Origin: Cinclus cinclus
Lineage: Eukaryota > Chordata > Aves > Passeriformes > Cinclidae
Assembly (NCBI RefSeq): GCF_963662255.1
Contig: NC_085049.1
Coordinates: forward strand, 56,777,158-56,841,157
Reading direction: 5' to 3'
DNA length: 64,000 nucleotides
Shown: piece by piece, positions 11,561 through 25,200 of the stretch
Layout of the letters: each line of letters opens with the position of its first letter
Numbering within the stretch: position 1 is the stretch's first letter
Position numbers and translations under genes: made by a program
The notes under the pieces: model-generated
Told to the model about the DNA's origin: nothing
What the model saw: only the letters and a program-made list of their open reading frames with translations
Databases searched by the model: none

Positions 11561-14500
11561 AGGGCAGGCAGGGCTGCAGCGCTGGGTGCAGAACTTTTGT
11601 AAGGGGCTCGTTTTCAGTGCGGGATGCGTATTCCTTGGTCATTTGGGATGCTGTGCCTTCCCCGCTTATCCCCCAGCCTTGATACTGCAGAGGGCTGGAG
11701 CGGTGGGATGGGGACAGAGGAAGATGCCATGGGACAGCAGTAGAGCCACAGCTGAGACTCAGGGTACTGCCGCGAGGAGAAATACTGTTCTAGAGACTTC
11801 ATGGGGCTTGTTTCTACCCAAAAATATTACCAAAAGGTGATTAGGAAAAGTCCCCCCCAACCTGACAGGCTCAGCAGGCAGGTGAAGAGTCATCTCTGGC
11901 AAAACAGTGAATGCAATCCCACCCCTGCCTTGCTCCACCCTCCACAGCTGGCAAACCTTTCTGTAGGTATTAATTCATTTAGATTATGCCACAACTCCAT
12001 AAACAGAAAAGCCGCTTGTCTTCCCCGCTGATGAGGGATGAAATAAATTCTGTGACTTGCTTGAACCCACAGACACACCAGTGAAAGAGCAGGGACTGGC
12101 TCTTGGGTATAGTTTCAGGAACACTAGCTATTTTGGGGTTATTACTATGGGGCTCAGTTGCCCAGGTAGAGCTAGGAGAGACAGAGGAACACACACCACC
12201 TGTAGGGATGGACCACATCCAAGTTTGTTTGGCCATATTCAATTTTTTCCTTGAGTATCACTGTTGTGAAGAGAGAAATCCAGTCCCGGGCTGAAAAGCA
12301 AATGTTGGGGAGCACAGCAGTTCCCCACACTGCCTTGGTGGTTAAGAGAACAAATTTCTAGCTCTGTTTCCTCTGCAGCCAGACCTGCTGCAAGTAGGGA
12401 GATGGGCACCCAAGAGAGAGGCACTGGCAGAAATCACAGATTTCTTTTTCATTTGAAGTAAATTTGTGAAATAAATTTTCCAGAAAAAAGAAAAGATTAT
12501 GTTCCAAAATCCAGCCCTTCTTCAAGAAACAACCCAAATCATCTTGTGTGCTTACACAGCAAAATGTCTCAGAGGAACAAACAGATATTTTGATGAAGTA
12601 ATTTTTTTCTTTTCAGTGAGCATTTTTTCCCCACAACACAATTTTTAAAAAGCCCTGGGAGCAGCCAAGGGTCCCGTGGCTGGGAGCTGTGATGACAGCA
12701 GCCCCAGCTCTGCTGCGAGCCTGGGTTGTATAAAGTGTGACATGACGTAAGTAATACACACTGCTGTGGTCAGGAGGAGGCTGGCACTCCAAAAAAGCCA
12801 GGAATATTATATAACAACAACTTACATAATTACCTCTTGCATAATGCCAGGGAAAAGGCCCTCCATAACGCAGCTGTGGTTTCTATGGCGTTTTGCTGAA
12901 ATACAGCTTCTTCTAAGAGATTCATTTGTGCTTTGTTTCAGGAGCCTGCAGCTCAGTTCTAGCAGACACACAGGTAAGAGTCTTGCACTCACAGCAGCTT
13001 TATCTGGAGTGGTGAGGGATACAGTAATGGAATCTCATAGCAGGGCAAGAGCACTGGCTTTTGGTCAGCCCTGCCATTGAGTTCAGTACTCTGAGAAGCA
13101 GAAGACTGTCACGTAAGAGCAGCATCCGAAACTGTGAGTGCTGTGTAGCCTCCACTGCTTGTAGGAAATGAGATGGAGTCTAAGTTATGATGGCAGCGGC
13201 CAAATCCCTTCCAGGCTCACTCTCCTCTTCCCCTTGTTCTTAGACACTATTCATAGCAATGCCTCCAGGCAGGACTCCTGCACACTGATGGATTTCAGCA
13301 GCTGAGAGGTGACCTGACCTGCTTGCTTAAAAGGAAGAGGAAGGACTAGGAGCAGAAGATTTCAGCATCGGGACAGGATTTGGGCTGTGAGTTTGTAGAG
13401 CTGTGTTAATACCAGTATCTCAGCATGGATTGTCTCAGGGATTGTCCCTGTGCCATAAAGTCAGAGGCAGCTTTATCTTTGCTTCAGTGCTCACAGGAGC
13501 CAGCCTTTGGTGACTATCAGACATAACCCAGGTACGACCCACAGCTCCTGTGCAATTATTGAGGCATCTCACAATGTGTGTTACTCTGCACAGCACCTGG
13601 AAAAAAGCATTTATCTCGACTCAACAAGACACTTCTTGCAGACCAGTGCTTGCATTCAGTGGGAGAATGTGCGGGAAAGCAGAAGGGCAATCCAGGACAA
13701 GAATTTTTAGGTTACATTACAGAAACTGAGGCTGTCTCTGAGGCTGCAGCAGCTCTCTCTGGGGATGCAAACCTTCTCTGAAGGACTGGGAATGCAGAGT
13801 ACAAAAGGACTGAGGATTTTGTGTGGGAAGCTGTGAGTGCAATTTAAGAAAGGAAGAGTATGATTAGAGAACAACAGGCAGATTTTAAAGCCTCCCCACC
13901 TAGGAATGTAAGGAGAAAATTATCTTTTAGAGGTAAGAACACGGGTTATGCCAGTGCAACCCTGGAGATCTCCAGGAGTCAGTGGAAAATGTGGCATGCA
14001 GCAGTCTCTTCAGGTGGATTAGACTTTGTGACACCATACTGGCACTCAAGGATTTGTGTACTACCCTTTGAAACACTAAAGCAAGAGAGGAATTCCTCCC
14101 TCATTCTGCATCATCAATAAAATATTTAAACTAGAGCCTGCCGAAGGACAACTGAGAAAGGAAGGGCCACAAAAACATATACGGGCAAAAAAGCAATCAG
14201 CCTGCATTCAGTGTTGGGTGTCTGCCTGCCACCCTGAGCTCTGCAGCTCAGGTACCCACAGGAAGCTGCAGCAGAGACACTTGCAATGTGGCTGAGGCTG
14301 GGATTTAGTTATCAGGTTAGATGAAATCCAGGCAGCTGGAAGGGGTGGCTACTCCTCACTCCATGCCTTATGCTAGAGAATGTCCCAATTCTCTTCTTCC
14401 CAGTGCCCTGGCCCAAGGTTCCTGGGTGCTGCAGGAGAGGTGCTCATGTGCCTGCAAAGGCACCAGCAACTGCAGCATGGCCGAGAGCAGAGCGAGAGCA

Positions 14501-15042
14501 GCCTCAGCTGTGACAGAGCTGAGCCACTGTCCAAACAATTGCCCTGTGTGAGCCCTCCCTGCCTTGGGACACACTGACAGCTATGCCAAGAGTCTGAAGG
14601 GAGCCAGCAACAATAAATAATTCCTCCTGTCTGAGCTGCTCCTCGAGGAAGAGGAGGCACTGGGCCTCAGCACACAGTGCACAGCTTAGCTATGGGCTCT
14701 CAGCCTCCCCCCCCAAAAAAAAAGAGTAGGAGAGACCATGGTAAAATTGGGTGTTAGAGCTGCAAATTTCCTTCTCAGCCCACTGGGCAGGTAATGGCCC
14801 TCAAGCTACCAGCACTTAATATGAGGCTGTGCATGTTTTTAAGTTGTATTTGGAGGCAATGACAGCAGATCCTTCCCCACCCCATGACGCCTGTGCAGTT
14901 CTTTATGAGGGCTTCAAATGAGCTGGATTAAGGAATTGGTCTGAGTTTGAAGTTAGTGTGTTTATCTTTTGGAGAGTGTATTTTGAAGCCAGATAAGTTC
15001 TGCAGTCTGGTTTGTCACACAGCTGGACCGACGCACGCTGGC

Positions 15043-15053
15043 GGGGGGGGGGG
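15043..15053 (+). repeat. Poly-G run (11 nt)
   Basis: An uninterrupted run of 11 G, followed by ATGGGGAGG. Such runs often vary in length between individuals or through sequencing error. Confidence 0.9.
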
Positions 15054-18000
15054 ATGGGGAGGCAGAGCTATATACACAGGCATCCTTTGTGGAAGAAACA
15101 CCCACGGAGCCATCCTCCAAAGCTCCAGGCAGCACTGTCTAACTGGTGGAACAGCACATACAGATTAGGGTTTGCCTGAGTTTCATGGGGTGAAAAGAGA
15201 GAAAAAAAGACACATTTTCATTCCCTTTCCCTGCAAAACAGGCTCTCATCCACAAAGCATGGAGCTTCTGTGAGATAGGAGCCCGTGGGGAAGCCAAGAT
15301 CTACCCCTCATTTTTATTGATGTTTACACTTGCCTTCTAATGAGCTCCAGCAGGTTCTCCCTTCCAGCTGCAGTTGGCCCTTTTCAAAGTTCAAGGTCTC
15401 ATTTTGCATTATCATTCCAGCACCAAGTGCACCCTTAGGGAAGAGAGGAACAACCACAACGACTTCTCTGAGAAGCAGCACCAGTTTAAGCAGCCCCTAA
15501 TCCAGTAGTGCTTTCTGTGCTGTGCTGGTCTTACCGGAAACTCCTGCAGGAAAACTGATTCCTCTGAAAAAAATACTTGGCAAAGTAAACAGAGTTTTCT
15601 TCAAGCAGATCAGCACTGGGCAGCAGTGAGCACCCTAAACACAGCACCTGTGGCCTGGCTGCCTGAACAGAATATTTACCACTCAAGTTGGGGTGGGGTC
15701 TCTGCTCTGTATCTCTTCCCTGTTGTTTCAAAACATATCTTCTGCCCTGTCCACTTCAGGGTCCTGCTGGCAAGATAACCACCGTGGTGGACCTTGCTCC
15801 TGGCTGCAAGATACTGGCACAAAAAATACAAATACTGGAAGATTTCACCTCTGCTGAGAATCCCAGTCCGGCAGCTCCTTATGCAGTGGTACAAGTGTAA
15901 CACAGCGTCCCTGCCAAATGCTCATCCTGGCCAGCCCTTCCAGCTCTTTGGGATCTGGGGTTGCATATACACGTCCCAGGCTGTGCACATTTGGAAAGCT
16001 CACCTGTTAGCATCTTACATACACAGGATTCAGGGACAGCTAGCTCATCTAGGCTCTTCAACAACACTAGTGGCAGGTGCCCATGAAAACTGTAAGAAGC
16101 AGGAACAGCTCTAGTCCATCACAGCAACTTGAAGCTAAAGGACTTCCCAAGGTTATACTTGCATGCTTGCATTTAACAGCCATAGACAGAATTCTTCATG
16201 AGCTCATAATTTTTGTTAATCCTCTTATACATGCTCCCCAAAATATACTTCAGACATGGCTTCAGCCGTACTAGGTCAAACTGTTTAAAACAACCTGCTG
16301 ACTTGGTCACTTTGCAAAAGATCAGCCAATGCACAAAGACAGAAATCCAATAATTACTTTCTAACCATTCACAAACAGCTTTAAGGCGTGTTTATTCTAA
16401 AAAAACAAAAAACAAACAAATCAACAATAAAAATGAAGCTCCATTACCCTCAAAGATCTCTGCACATGCAGGGCTCCCATCTCTGGTGCCTTTTTAATTG
16501 TGTGTTCCTCAAACACCACGGCTTTATTTTTTGATCTTCCTCCTCCTGCTAAGTGCTCCAGTGTTGGTGGCGCAGCTGGTCGGATCCAGCTGGTCTGTGG
16601 CAGCATCTGTCTGGAAATTGCTTCTCTTAGCCTGCGGTCCTTTTATTTCCTTCCCCATCAGCTGCAGCAGAGATTTCACTCCACGTGGTGAATTTCACTC
16701 TGCTCTAAATGAATTCATGCTCCTTTTCCGTGTTTCACTGCTAATTTTATGACTTGTCTGTGAGTTTACAGCAAGGGCCAAATTACACTGGATTTATTAT
16801 CCTTCTGAGAAAAAGGCCAGCATTTATCTGCTGCTCTTGTAGACCTGCAGCTCATGGAGCTGAGAGAGGTACACTGGCCCTCACAGGAAGACAAACAGGT
16901 TCCCACCTACTTACTGGGGCAGAGAGGGTCAAAATCATAAACAAAAAACAGACAAGGATACACTGGGACCACAGATCAAAAAGTCAGGAAATGAAATGGG
17001 ACTGCAGATAGACCAGCCAAATGAGGCAGACTTTTTGTGTCAAAAAATGTGTATTACAAATGTCTCATCCATGAGCACAGTCTGGGCTGAGAGAGAATCT
17101 TTGGGTCAGGGTAGGAGTTAAATGGAAATTCAGATGGGAACGTGGTAACTTTTGACCTGTTTGGTTTTTTTAAACAAACTGAAAAGATTGGCTTGAGCAA
17201 AGTGAGAAGAAAGCAGGAAAGTAAAATCCTTGCCAGTCTGACCTGCAAGGAGTGAGTGTTGGAAGCCACTGATTCCATATCTGCTGCTCCCTTTCCATGG
17301 GTCCTGCTTTTGAGTGCTTCATTTAGCAGACAGAGCTGTGCCTCTGGTGAGTGATAAACACGATGCCAGGGCACTCCAGGTGCTGGCTCTGCAGCTCAGG
17401 TCATCCTCTTGGCCTAATTCACATGGGTATTTAATACAGGAGTTATGAACCATCCATTAGGATGAAGCCAACAGAGGTTTGGGCTGTTGGCAGGACCAGC
17501 AGCTACCAGACTCTACTCAAAGCAGAAGGAAATGCCCACAAGAGGGAGAGTTGGTGCCAGTCTCTGCAGTGATTCTGTGCAAACTGCACTTTCCTGCCTG
17601 GCAACCCTTAAGAGCCATTACCCTTGCTCCACTTCTCCCAACAGAAGTGTTTCCCTCTCTTGGAGATTCCCTTTACCATGGTATTTCCCCTCCTCTTCTT
17701 TCCCCACATGACTGGTATTTCATCTTTTTCACGTGGGGTAAGACCAAAGGCCCTACCATATGGGCACAATGACTGAGATGGTTTCTCTGCCCTCGCTGCT
17801 GCTCTGTTCCCCTTTCCTCCCACTCACACTGTACTGTGCTGAGAGGGCACCCCTGCACCAGCCCCAGCACAGGCAGCCCCCCCTTGCCCAGCTCATCCCT
17901 CAGAGGTGCCACCCCTGTTCTACCTCCATGGGCACACATGGGAAATGCCATTTCTGCTGGGCTCTGCTCAGCCTCAACACTCCAAGCCTAAAACAGGCTC

Positions 18001-18837
18001 CACTGGAGCATGGGGTTTTCAATCCATTTTCCAAAAACAGTTGATGGCTACCAGCAACAGGATCTTAGAAGTCTCTGAGATTTTGCAGGGCAAAGCTTAA
18101 TGTGAGAAGGTACTGGAAAACACTGGTGACTGGTGATGTGGGAATAGCCACTCTGCAAGCCTCTGTGGCTGGAAGTGTTCCATGGTGCTGGAACAGCATG
18201 AGCACCAGCAGGACTTTTCTTGTGGGGTCATCCTATGAGCTCCACAAACAGCATCCCTGTGCTCACAAGCCCAGAAACTTTCAAGAAACATTTTGATTAA
18301 TTGTGGCTGGTGATTTAGCAGGAACTCTAACACAGCTCATAGCATTCCTGGGGCAGTTGCCTAACCTGAAATCTCAGAGAAATGCCTTCAGAGGAGATCT
18401 ACATGAACCACATCACCAAAATCACCACAAGATCCCTCAGCATGGCACATCTTGGCCACCACTAGCCTCCAGCTGCCAGAACAAAGCAGGTAACTGGTTC
18501 CCTCTGAGGAGAGGGATTTTCTGCCTGAGGGAAAAAGTCATGGACTTTTCCTCTGAAGCACATTGTGCCTGCTGGTATTAACATGGCATTGCACACAAAG
18601 CTGCCCTGGAAAGCAGCACTGACATGAAAGCACAGGTGTCCCTAAGCCTGATCAGTGGCCAAGGAGCTCACCACAGTGGTGAGCATGGTCCATATCCCAG
18701 CTGGGGACACTGGGCAGGGAGGACAAGGAGATTTATCAGCACACCCACAGGATCTGCCTTGCAGGACATCCACACTGCTGTGCAAGATGCTGCACGTTGA
18801 CAGGGAGGAAGGAAATGCAAAAAGGAAAGAGAGATGC

Positions 18838-19264
18838 CTCCATGATGACCTGAGGGATGGAGCACCTCTCCTGTGAGGAAAGGCTGAGAATAGGGTTTAG
18901 ATTGCCTGGAATAGAGAAGGCCTAGGGTGACCTAATTGCATCCTTTCAGTACCTGAAGGGACCTACATGAAAGATGGGGAGAAACCTTTTGCAAGGGCTT
19001 GTAGTGACATGGGGCGAATAGATTCAAACTGAAAGAGTAGGTTTAGATTAGATATTAGGAAAAAATTCCATACTGTGAGGGAGTGAAGCACAGGGACTGG
19101 TTGTCCAGAGAACTTGTGGATGCCACATCCCTGTAAGTGTTCAAGGCCAGGTTGGATGGAGCTCCGAGTAGCCTGGCCTAGAAATGACCATGGCAGGGAA
19201 GCTGAAAGTAGATGGTCTTTAAGGTCCCTTTCAACCCAAACCATTCAATAACTTTATAATTCTA
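18838..19264 (+). mobile_element. CR1 LINE, 5'-truncated 3' end
   Basis: The sequence follows the 3' end of chicken repeat 1, a non-LTR retrotransposon, in the plus orientation. Landmarks in order are a segment like the CR1 GGAGCACCTCTCCTGTGAGG box near 18858, GAGTAGGTTTAGATTAGATATTAGG near 19035, TGTGGATGCCACATCCCTG near 19115, GTTCAAGGCCAGGTTGGATGG near 19140, and GGTCTTTAAGGTCCCTTTCAACCC near 19215. It ends in an AT-rich tail with ATTCTA, the CR1 end signature. About 430 nt remain, with small internal changes and no reverse transcriptase, so this is a dead copy. The 5' limit is approximate. It supports an avian (or at least sauropsid) genome. Confidence 0.9.
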
Positions 19265-22200
19265 AGCCAGCTTTATTGTAAGTAGAAAATTTAATCACTC
19301 ACTTCCAAATTATAGCTCTAGGACTGGGCTCATGAGCTGATGCTCCCAGTTAACTTTTTAGAGCAGCTTATGATGATCCAGCAAGTGCAGAAATGCACAG
19401 TGAGAAGAACCAGCACCTAATCCCAGCTCCTGCAGTGGATCAGAGCATCTTGTTCAGCATTCCCTGCTCTGAGAGGGTTACCTGAGCAGACACAGTAAGA
19501 CAGCAGTGTAAACAGGGGCTTAGAAAATACAACTGACTACTGCAAGCAGCATGTTTTCACTTGGCTTTAGGCATGCTGACAGGAGATATCACAGCCAAAA
19601 GGCATCAGAGGTGAGAAGGTGAAGCACAAAGAGAAGGGCCACCCTTTGGCAGGGGTGAGGCAGTGAGGTTATTTACACAACAGCCAGTGGATATGCGTCT
19701 TATTTATACAGGATAAGAAGAATGAAAGTAGAGTTATGTTGAGTGAGATCATTTAATAGTACACAATTACTTCATACAGATTTAGCTAGAAGTAATTAAA
19801 AGTAAGGTTGTGCTCTGAGGCAGAGCTCCCCTGCCACTGAATTCAGGTCCAGTGGGAAGCTCACACTTGCAGCCACTCACAAAATCAAATCCCTAAACTT
19901 CAGACATTTCCCCTAGAGGCTTAACGGTTGTGTCCTTTGAAGTTGTATTTTAGATTTAAATTTCAATCTTTATCCTCCTTCCTTATCTTTCATTTCTCTC
20001 TATTTTGAAATCCAGAGGCAGCTTCCATCTGCTGACCTGAGTGCTCTGGTGCAGGGGAACAGGATGCCCTGGTCCCCCAGCTGGGCAGCCTCAGGCAGCC
20101 AGGAGGCAGCCGTGTCTTGCTCCCTGCCCTCATGCAGGAGTTCAGAGGATACTAGGGATAGGAAGGAGATCTGCCTTGGGGGTGGAGCTTGGAAATGTTA
20201 TGTTTTCATCTGAAAGCCAAATCAAACCACGTAGACCCCTGATGTAACACAATGCCAGGGTATATAGAGGCTTTTGGCTTGCCAGAAACCTAAAAGAAAT
20301 ATTTTCAGCTTAAGTGAGGTTGACGTAAGTATTTTCTTTTTTTTTTTTTAGCTCTCTTCCCTCTGAACTCACAGGTGAACCAGAAGCCACGGGTTTGGGT
20401 ATCTTGGAAATAAATTTACAACATCAGCACATGCTTTTCAAGTGCCCCAGTGAAGTAAGAAACTAGCTCCTTCCTTTCTGTCTTTGCCCACGTGTGACTG
20501 CATGAGCCCTCTGTCTCTGTGAGAGCACGTCTTTTGCTACTCCAGCAGCAGGAAAGCATGAAGCCACATTTGCCTCAGTTCTCCATAATTTTTCATCCCT
20601 GCACAGCACACACGGGGTGTGCCTTGGACCAGGGGCTGTGTCAGAGATGCCCCCAGCACTGCCACACCACAACAACTGCATTGTACCCACACTGGGAGGA
20701 CCCGGACAGCATCCTGGGGGCAGGGCATTGATGGCTCCAGGGACCAGAGCCCAGCTAGGGACACCATCGAGGAGCACCAAGTGGGGACAGCACGGGCTGA
20801 AGACATTTCCCTCACCTCCACACACACAGCTGCAATATCCCCAGCATGTTCTGGCACAGAAACCGATAGAGCAGATTTTCACAGTGAGGAACACAGGGGA
20901 AAAGAGAAACAGAGGGACATTTTGTGAAGGCTAAACACCCACAACAGCTTTGCAGAAGGGTTTTGCCTTCCACCTGCTTATTCCCGTCTGCTTAGGCAAC
21001 TTAATATTGATTTTTCATTCATACTTTTTTCTTTAACAAAAGCATTTAAAACAAAACTATCTAATTACAGAGTAAATATTTAGCTTGAAATGAGCAGAGA
21101 GATATTCAAAAACCATTTTCTGACATGACAGATGATCTGAAATGAGCTGCGCCGCAGGCATTGTTTGCTGATCAAACCCAATTTAAAAATACAAGGCATA
21201 GAAGCAAAAATAGACATGACCCTAAGCACAAACATCCCCACACAGGCAAATGTCTCCTGTAAAATGCCATGGGTGATTTCATGGCAGCTGAACCTGGCGG
21301 CACTGGAACAGCATCACCCACCTCTGAGGGTGCTGCCATGGTAAACCCATGTGAACAGCATTGAAGCAACACACAAACATTACCCGGGCAGGGCTTGTCC
21401 AGCTATTCCAGTTTTGGGACCCCAGCATGGGCCCATACATTTCCTAAAGACCTAAGGGAAATACCTGTCCCCTTATACACATGACATAACTTCCAGTTCT
21501 TAGTATGCTGAGTGGAACCTAAATGACTCTTGCTGCCTTTGACACACTTAAATTATTGTGACATTCACACAGGTGGAAGCCAGGTAATGTGGGAAAAATA
21601 ACGTTTTCACCCTTCAATGTTGAGGATCTCACATCCAAGCATTCAAACCCCAGACATGCTGAGGAGCAGAAAGACATAGGAGGAGCTGCACCTGTTTAGC
21701 ATCTCCAGCTCCAAGCCCACAGAGCATGCTTTGAGATCCACCTTTTCCCAAAGCTGGTGCTCCTGAAGCAGTCCTGAGCTTGCTGGAGAAGTGGATGGAG
21801 ACATGAGTCCAACTTTGGTGAGCAGGATTGGGAAACAGAAGCTCTAGAGCCACACACCACCCACACAATGGAAAAATCACCTCTGAATGGCTGGAGCCTG
21901 TGCTGGGTCCCTACAGCAGTGAAGGGATGTGACCAGATGTGGGTATGGCTCCACATGGGAAATGCAGCTACAGGCAGGACTTGGGGCAGCCGAGAGAGGA
22001 GAGCTATGAGAGACCTCATTACCCACACTTCACATGCAGGAAACCAAAAGGGCATTTATGGGATTAGATGCAGAAGGAAATTCCTCAAGGCAGAAGCTCT
22101 GGGACAGGAAAACATAAGTGAGGAAATCACACAGTATTCCTGAGTCACTGTGCCCACATCCTGAGGAATGAATTAGCTAAGGAAGGCAGGGTGTCCACCA

Positions 22201-25200
22201 GGTCATCCTGATGTCTAATGACCCAGATGTTTTGAAATCAGAAACACAAGCAGCTGCAGCAATGGCAATGAAAAGAGGGATATCATGTGGCTCCTGGCAG
22301 AATTGTTCTCTAGCACACAAATACTAATGAAGACAACTTCAAGCATGAGGTACTGGTCTGGTTTTTCAAACTGAGGGCTGAGCAGGAGGCATCAAGTGGT
22401 CTTGTGGGCAGAAGGAGGCGATGCCCCTGCCCAGAGGACACAGTCCTTACACACCAGCCTCCAGCCTCTTTCCCTTGGCTGTCACAAAGGCAAACAGCTA
22501 TCCTTGCTATCCTGTGTCTGAGGTTTGGGATGAAACTTCACAGAAGCCCTTCCTCCTGTTCCCTCCAGGAAGCCTCAGTGCCAGGGCTACCCTGCCACCC
22601 TTGCCAGGCTGTTGCGGTCCCTTCGCCTTTTGGTCAACCCTTTGACCCAATTTTTAGCATTAGCACCATGCTGACAATCCTTTGGTCCTCCAGATTTCTC
22701 ACCCAGAGGCTTGGTTTTTTTGCAGGAAGCAGCTGTAAAATCTCAGACCACGAGCAGCCAGATCTGAGAGTGGGTCCTGGGTTTGCTGCTCTTCACTGGT
22801 CAGTGACACCTGCAAGGTCAAAGAGAAGAGGCCAGTCCTGTTCTGGTTTGGCCACAGACCCTCAGCACTGCAGCACAGCTCTGGCTTTGGAAATGGCCTT
22901 CCAGCACATGGAGAGCCAGGAGATACCTGGGATATCACAGACCAGGCACCTTGCTGTGGCTTTGGGAGGTGAGTGCTGGTATCTCCCAAGCTCTGAAGCC
23001 TCTCCAGGTTGTTTGCAGAAACACCAGTGAAAGAAGAGATGTTAAAAAAGAAATGGCAAAATGAAGTGGAATAATGACTGTCCTGGGTAGAGGAATCTCA
23101 GAAATGTCATGGTCTTGACTGCCCTGGTGGGTAAGACAGGTCTGGTTGTTCACAGCCCTGCTGAGTCCTGCAGTGAGTCCTGGGAGGCCAGCTAGATATG
23201 GCGTTATTGGTCCTGGTTATTTTTTTTAATTGTATCCAGATGACCAGACTACTAAAGTACCATTCAAAATGTGCCTTTTTGTGCCTTGCATCATTCTGTG
23301 TGCTCAAGCCCTGTTGTTCCCCTGGGCCATTCCTTTGGGCACATTCATGGCTCTTGGTTTCTCTGACTTAGAGGATGAGATTGCAGCTTTTAAAAGCATT
23401 CTTATTTTTCCCAACGCCTGGAGTGAAACTGAGGCCAGAAACTTTTCTGAAACATGCCTCTGAGATTGTTAAAATTTTGTACAATGAGAACTTCTTGGCT
23501 GCCAGAGGGCAGAAGCAAAGGATTGGGGAAAAAATAACTTCTGTTCTGCAGCACTCCCTGAGCAGCCACCTACCACCAAGCCAATCAGTCAGGGCAGCAC
23601 AGCAGAGCTCAAAGCTTGAGATCTGATTGTTTGCGAAGTAGAAAAGATGAGATTTATCAACTGCCTCATCTCTCCTCCTGGCAACTCTCACTGTATTTTG
23701 GGCACAGATGCTCAGAATCAGTGCTGGTTACTGTTCTAGAAACATGTGGCCTCAGGAGACCGACAGAGCTGCAGTGGCAGGGAGGCAGTGACGTGGATAC
23801 ACACGGTGAGCAAAATCTCCAGGGGTCACATCAGAGATGTACTGTACCAGACCCAGCTCTTTTTCAGGACACACTTCCTGCACACACAGGATTGCTGAGA
23901 TCTCAGCCTTAGCAGTGCCCATAAGAATGCTCCTGTTCCTCTAGAGCCTCTCAGCTGTGAGGAGCCCCTGCAAGGGGACAGGAAGTAATAAAAAAGGCAC
24001 AGGATGATCAATATTTCACATTTTCCCAAAGGAAACCAGAGTGAAAATCCACCATGCACCTGTGCAGCTCCAAGTAGAGCTGGACATTGCTACATCACAG
24101 GGACAAAGTGGCTCCTGGCCCTGCACCATAACCACACAGTGTATGTGCCTGGTGCCATCAGTCACCAGCAAGGAGAGGGATGCTCAGCCAAGGTGTTTCT
24201 CAAATGACTCCTTTGTTTTGTCAAGATGTTTCATTTCTAGGGGAGGCCTTGGGGAAAGGCAGCTGCCAGGGACTTGCAAGCAGGATGAGGGCATGCCAGA
24301 GACAGGCAAGACTCCAGAGTATTTATATTTCTAAATGCACAGAGCTCCCCAGTTCCCCCTGCCATGCCAGGTCACACCTGGCCTGCAAATCATAATGGGT
24401 TTTGTGCAGCTGCTGGGATGTCCCACCTGAGACACTCCCAGGGTGCTATCATGGCTCTGAGCACCCCAGGCCATTGATGGGAGCCACTGGTGGTCACCAC
24501 TCCCACAGTTTGAGCAGCTCTGGCCAAGCACAAATGTGTTTAGCCCTCGGAGGGAAATTTAGCTTCAGTTTCATTTTCTTGTTTTGAGGGCACCGATCCT
24601 CAGTGGAATGCAACATACTTGAGAGCTTCAAGGCTCCAGGATCAACCAGAGGAAAATCAGGAAGTCTGGCATCCCATCCCTGGAGTTATTTATGACCCTC
24701 CTTGCTACTAGGGATGCCTTACAGCTCCTGCCTACATGCTGGTCTTTGGGGGGACAATGAAAGCAAGTTCCCTTAGCTCAGGGGGTTTTGGCTGATGGTG
24801 AGGAGGCCTTTCATGGTCCCCCACAGCTTATGGATAATGCTGGGAGCCAGTGACTTGCCCAGTACAGGCCCCCAACTCATGCTGCTATTGACAGGCATCA
24901 AATCCATAGCGCAAGAGGTATTGGATGTAACTAATGAGCCTGTGGGAATGGGGTTTTTCCCTCAATCCTGCAGTAACTCCAGGTATGTGCTCTTTTCAAG
25001 TCAAAGCTATCTGAGAGCCCAGGGCTGAAGAAATATTTTGCACAGCTGCTCAGTGACCTGAATTGCTGAACTGGGCCCTGCCTGGCCTCCCCTCCAGAGC
25101 TAATGACCCTCTCAACCACGGCAGGACCTGGATCTCAACCAGGGGTAAGTAGGCTTCACCACAGCTGTCATCTCCAACGCTTCAAGGCTGTCTCACACAA

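Larger units (their letters stand above)
9100..18837. other. Intergenic region between MB and RBFOX2, MB-proximal part
   Basis: No coding exon, RNA gene or full transposable element is recognisable. It contains a CpG-dense patch (11260-11560) and an 11-G run (15043-15053). Short open frames on both strands have no family resemblance that I can see. Distal muscle control elements of MB could lie here, but none can be named from sequence alone. Confidence 0.55.

Noticed and set aside
12729..12973. TATAAA with a nearby TGACGTAA and a later AG...GTAAGAG pair, a possible plus-strand noncoding transcript
   Set aside because: The CRE-like site is on the wrong side of the TATA box and no first-exon donor is convincing; chance is the simpler explanation.
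22404..23030. 208-codon open frame, plus strand
   Set aside because: The composition looks like random translated intergenic DNA, with no known motif, signal peptide or conserved pattern.
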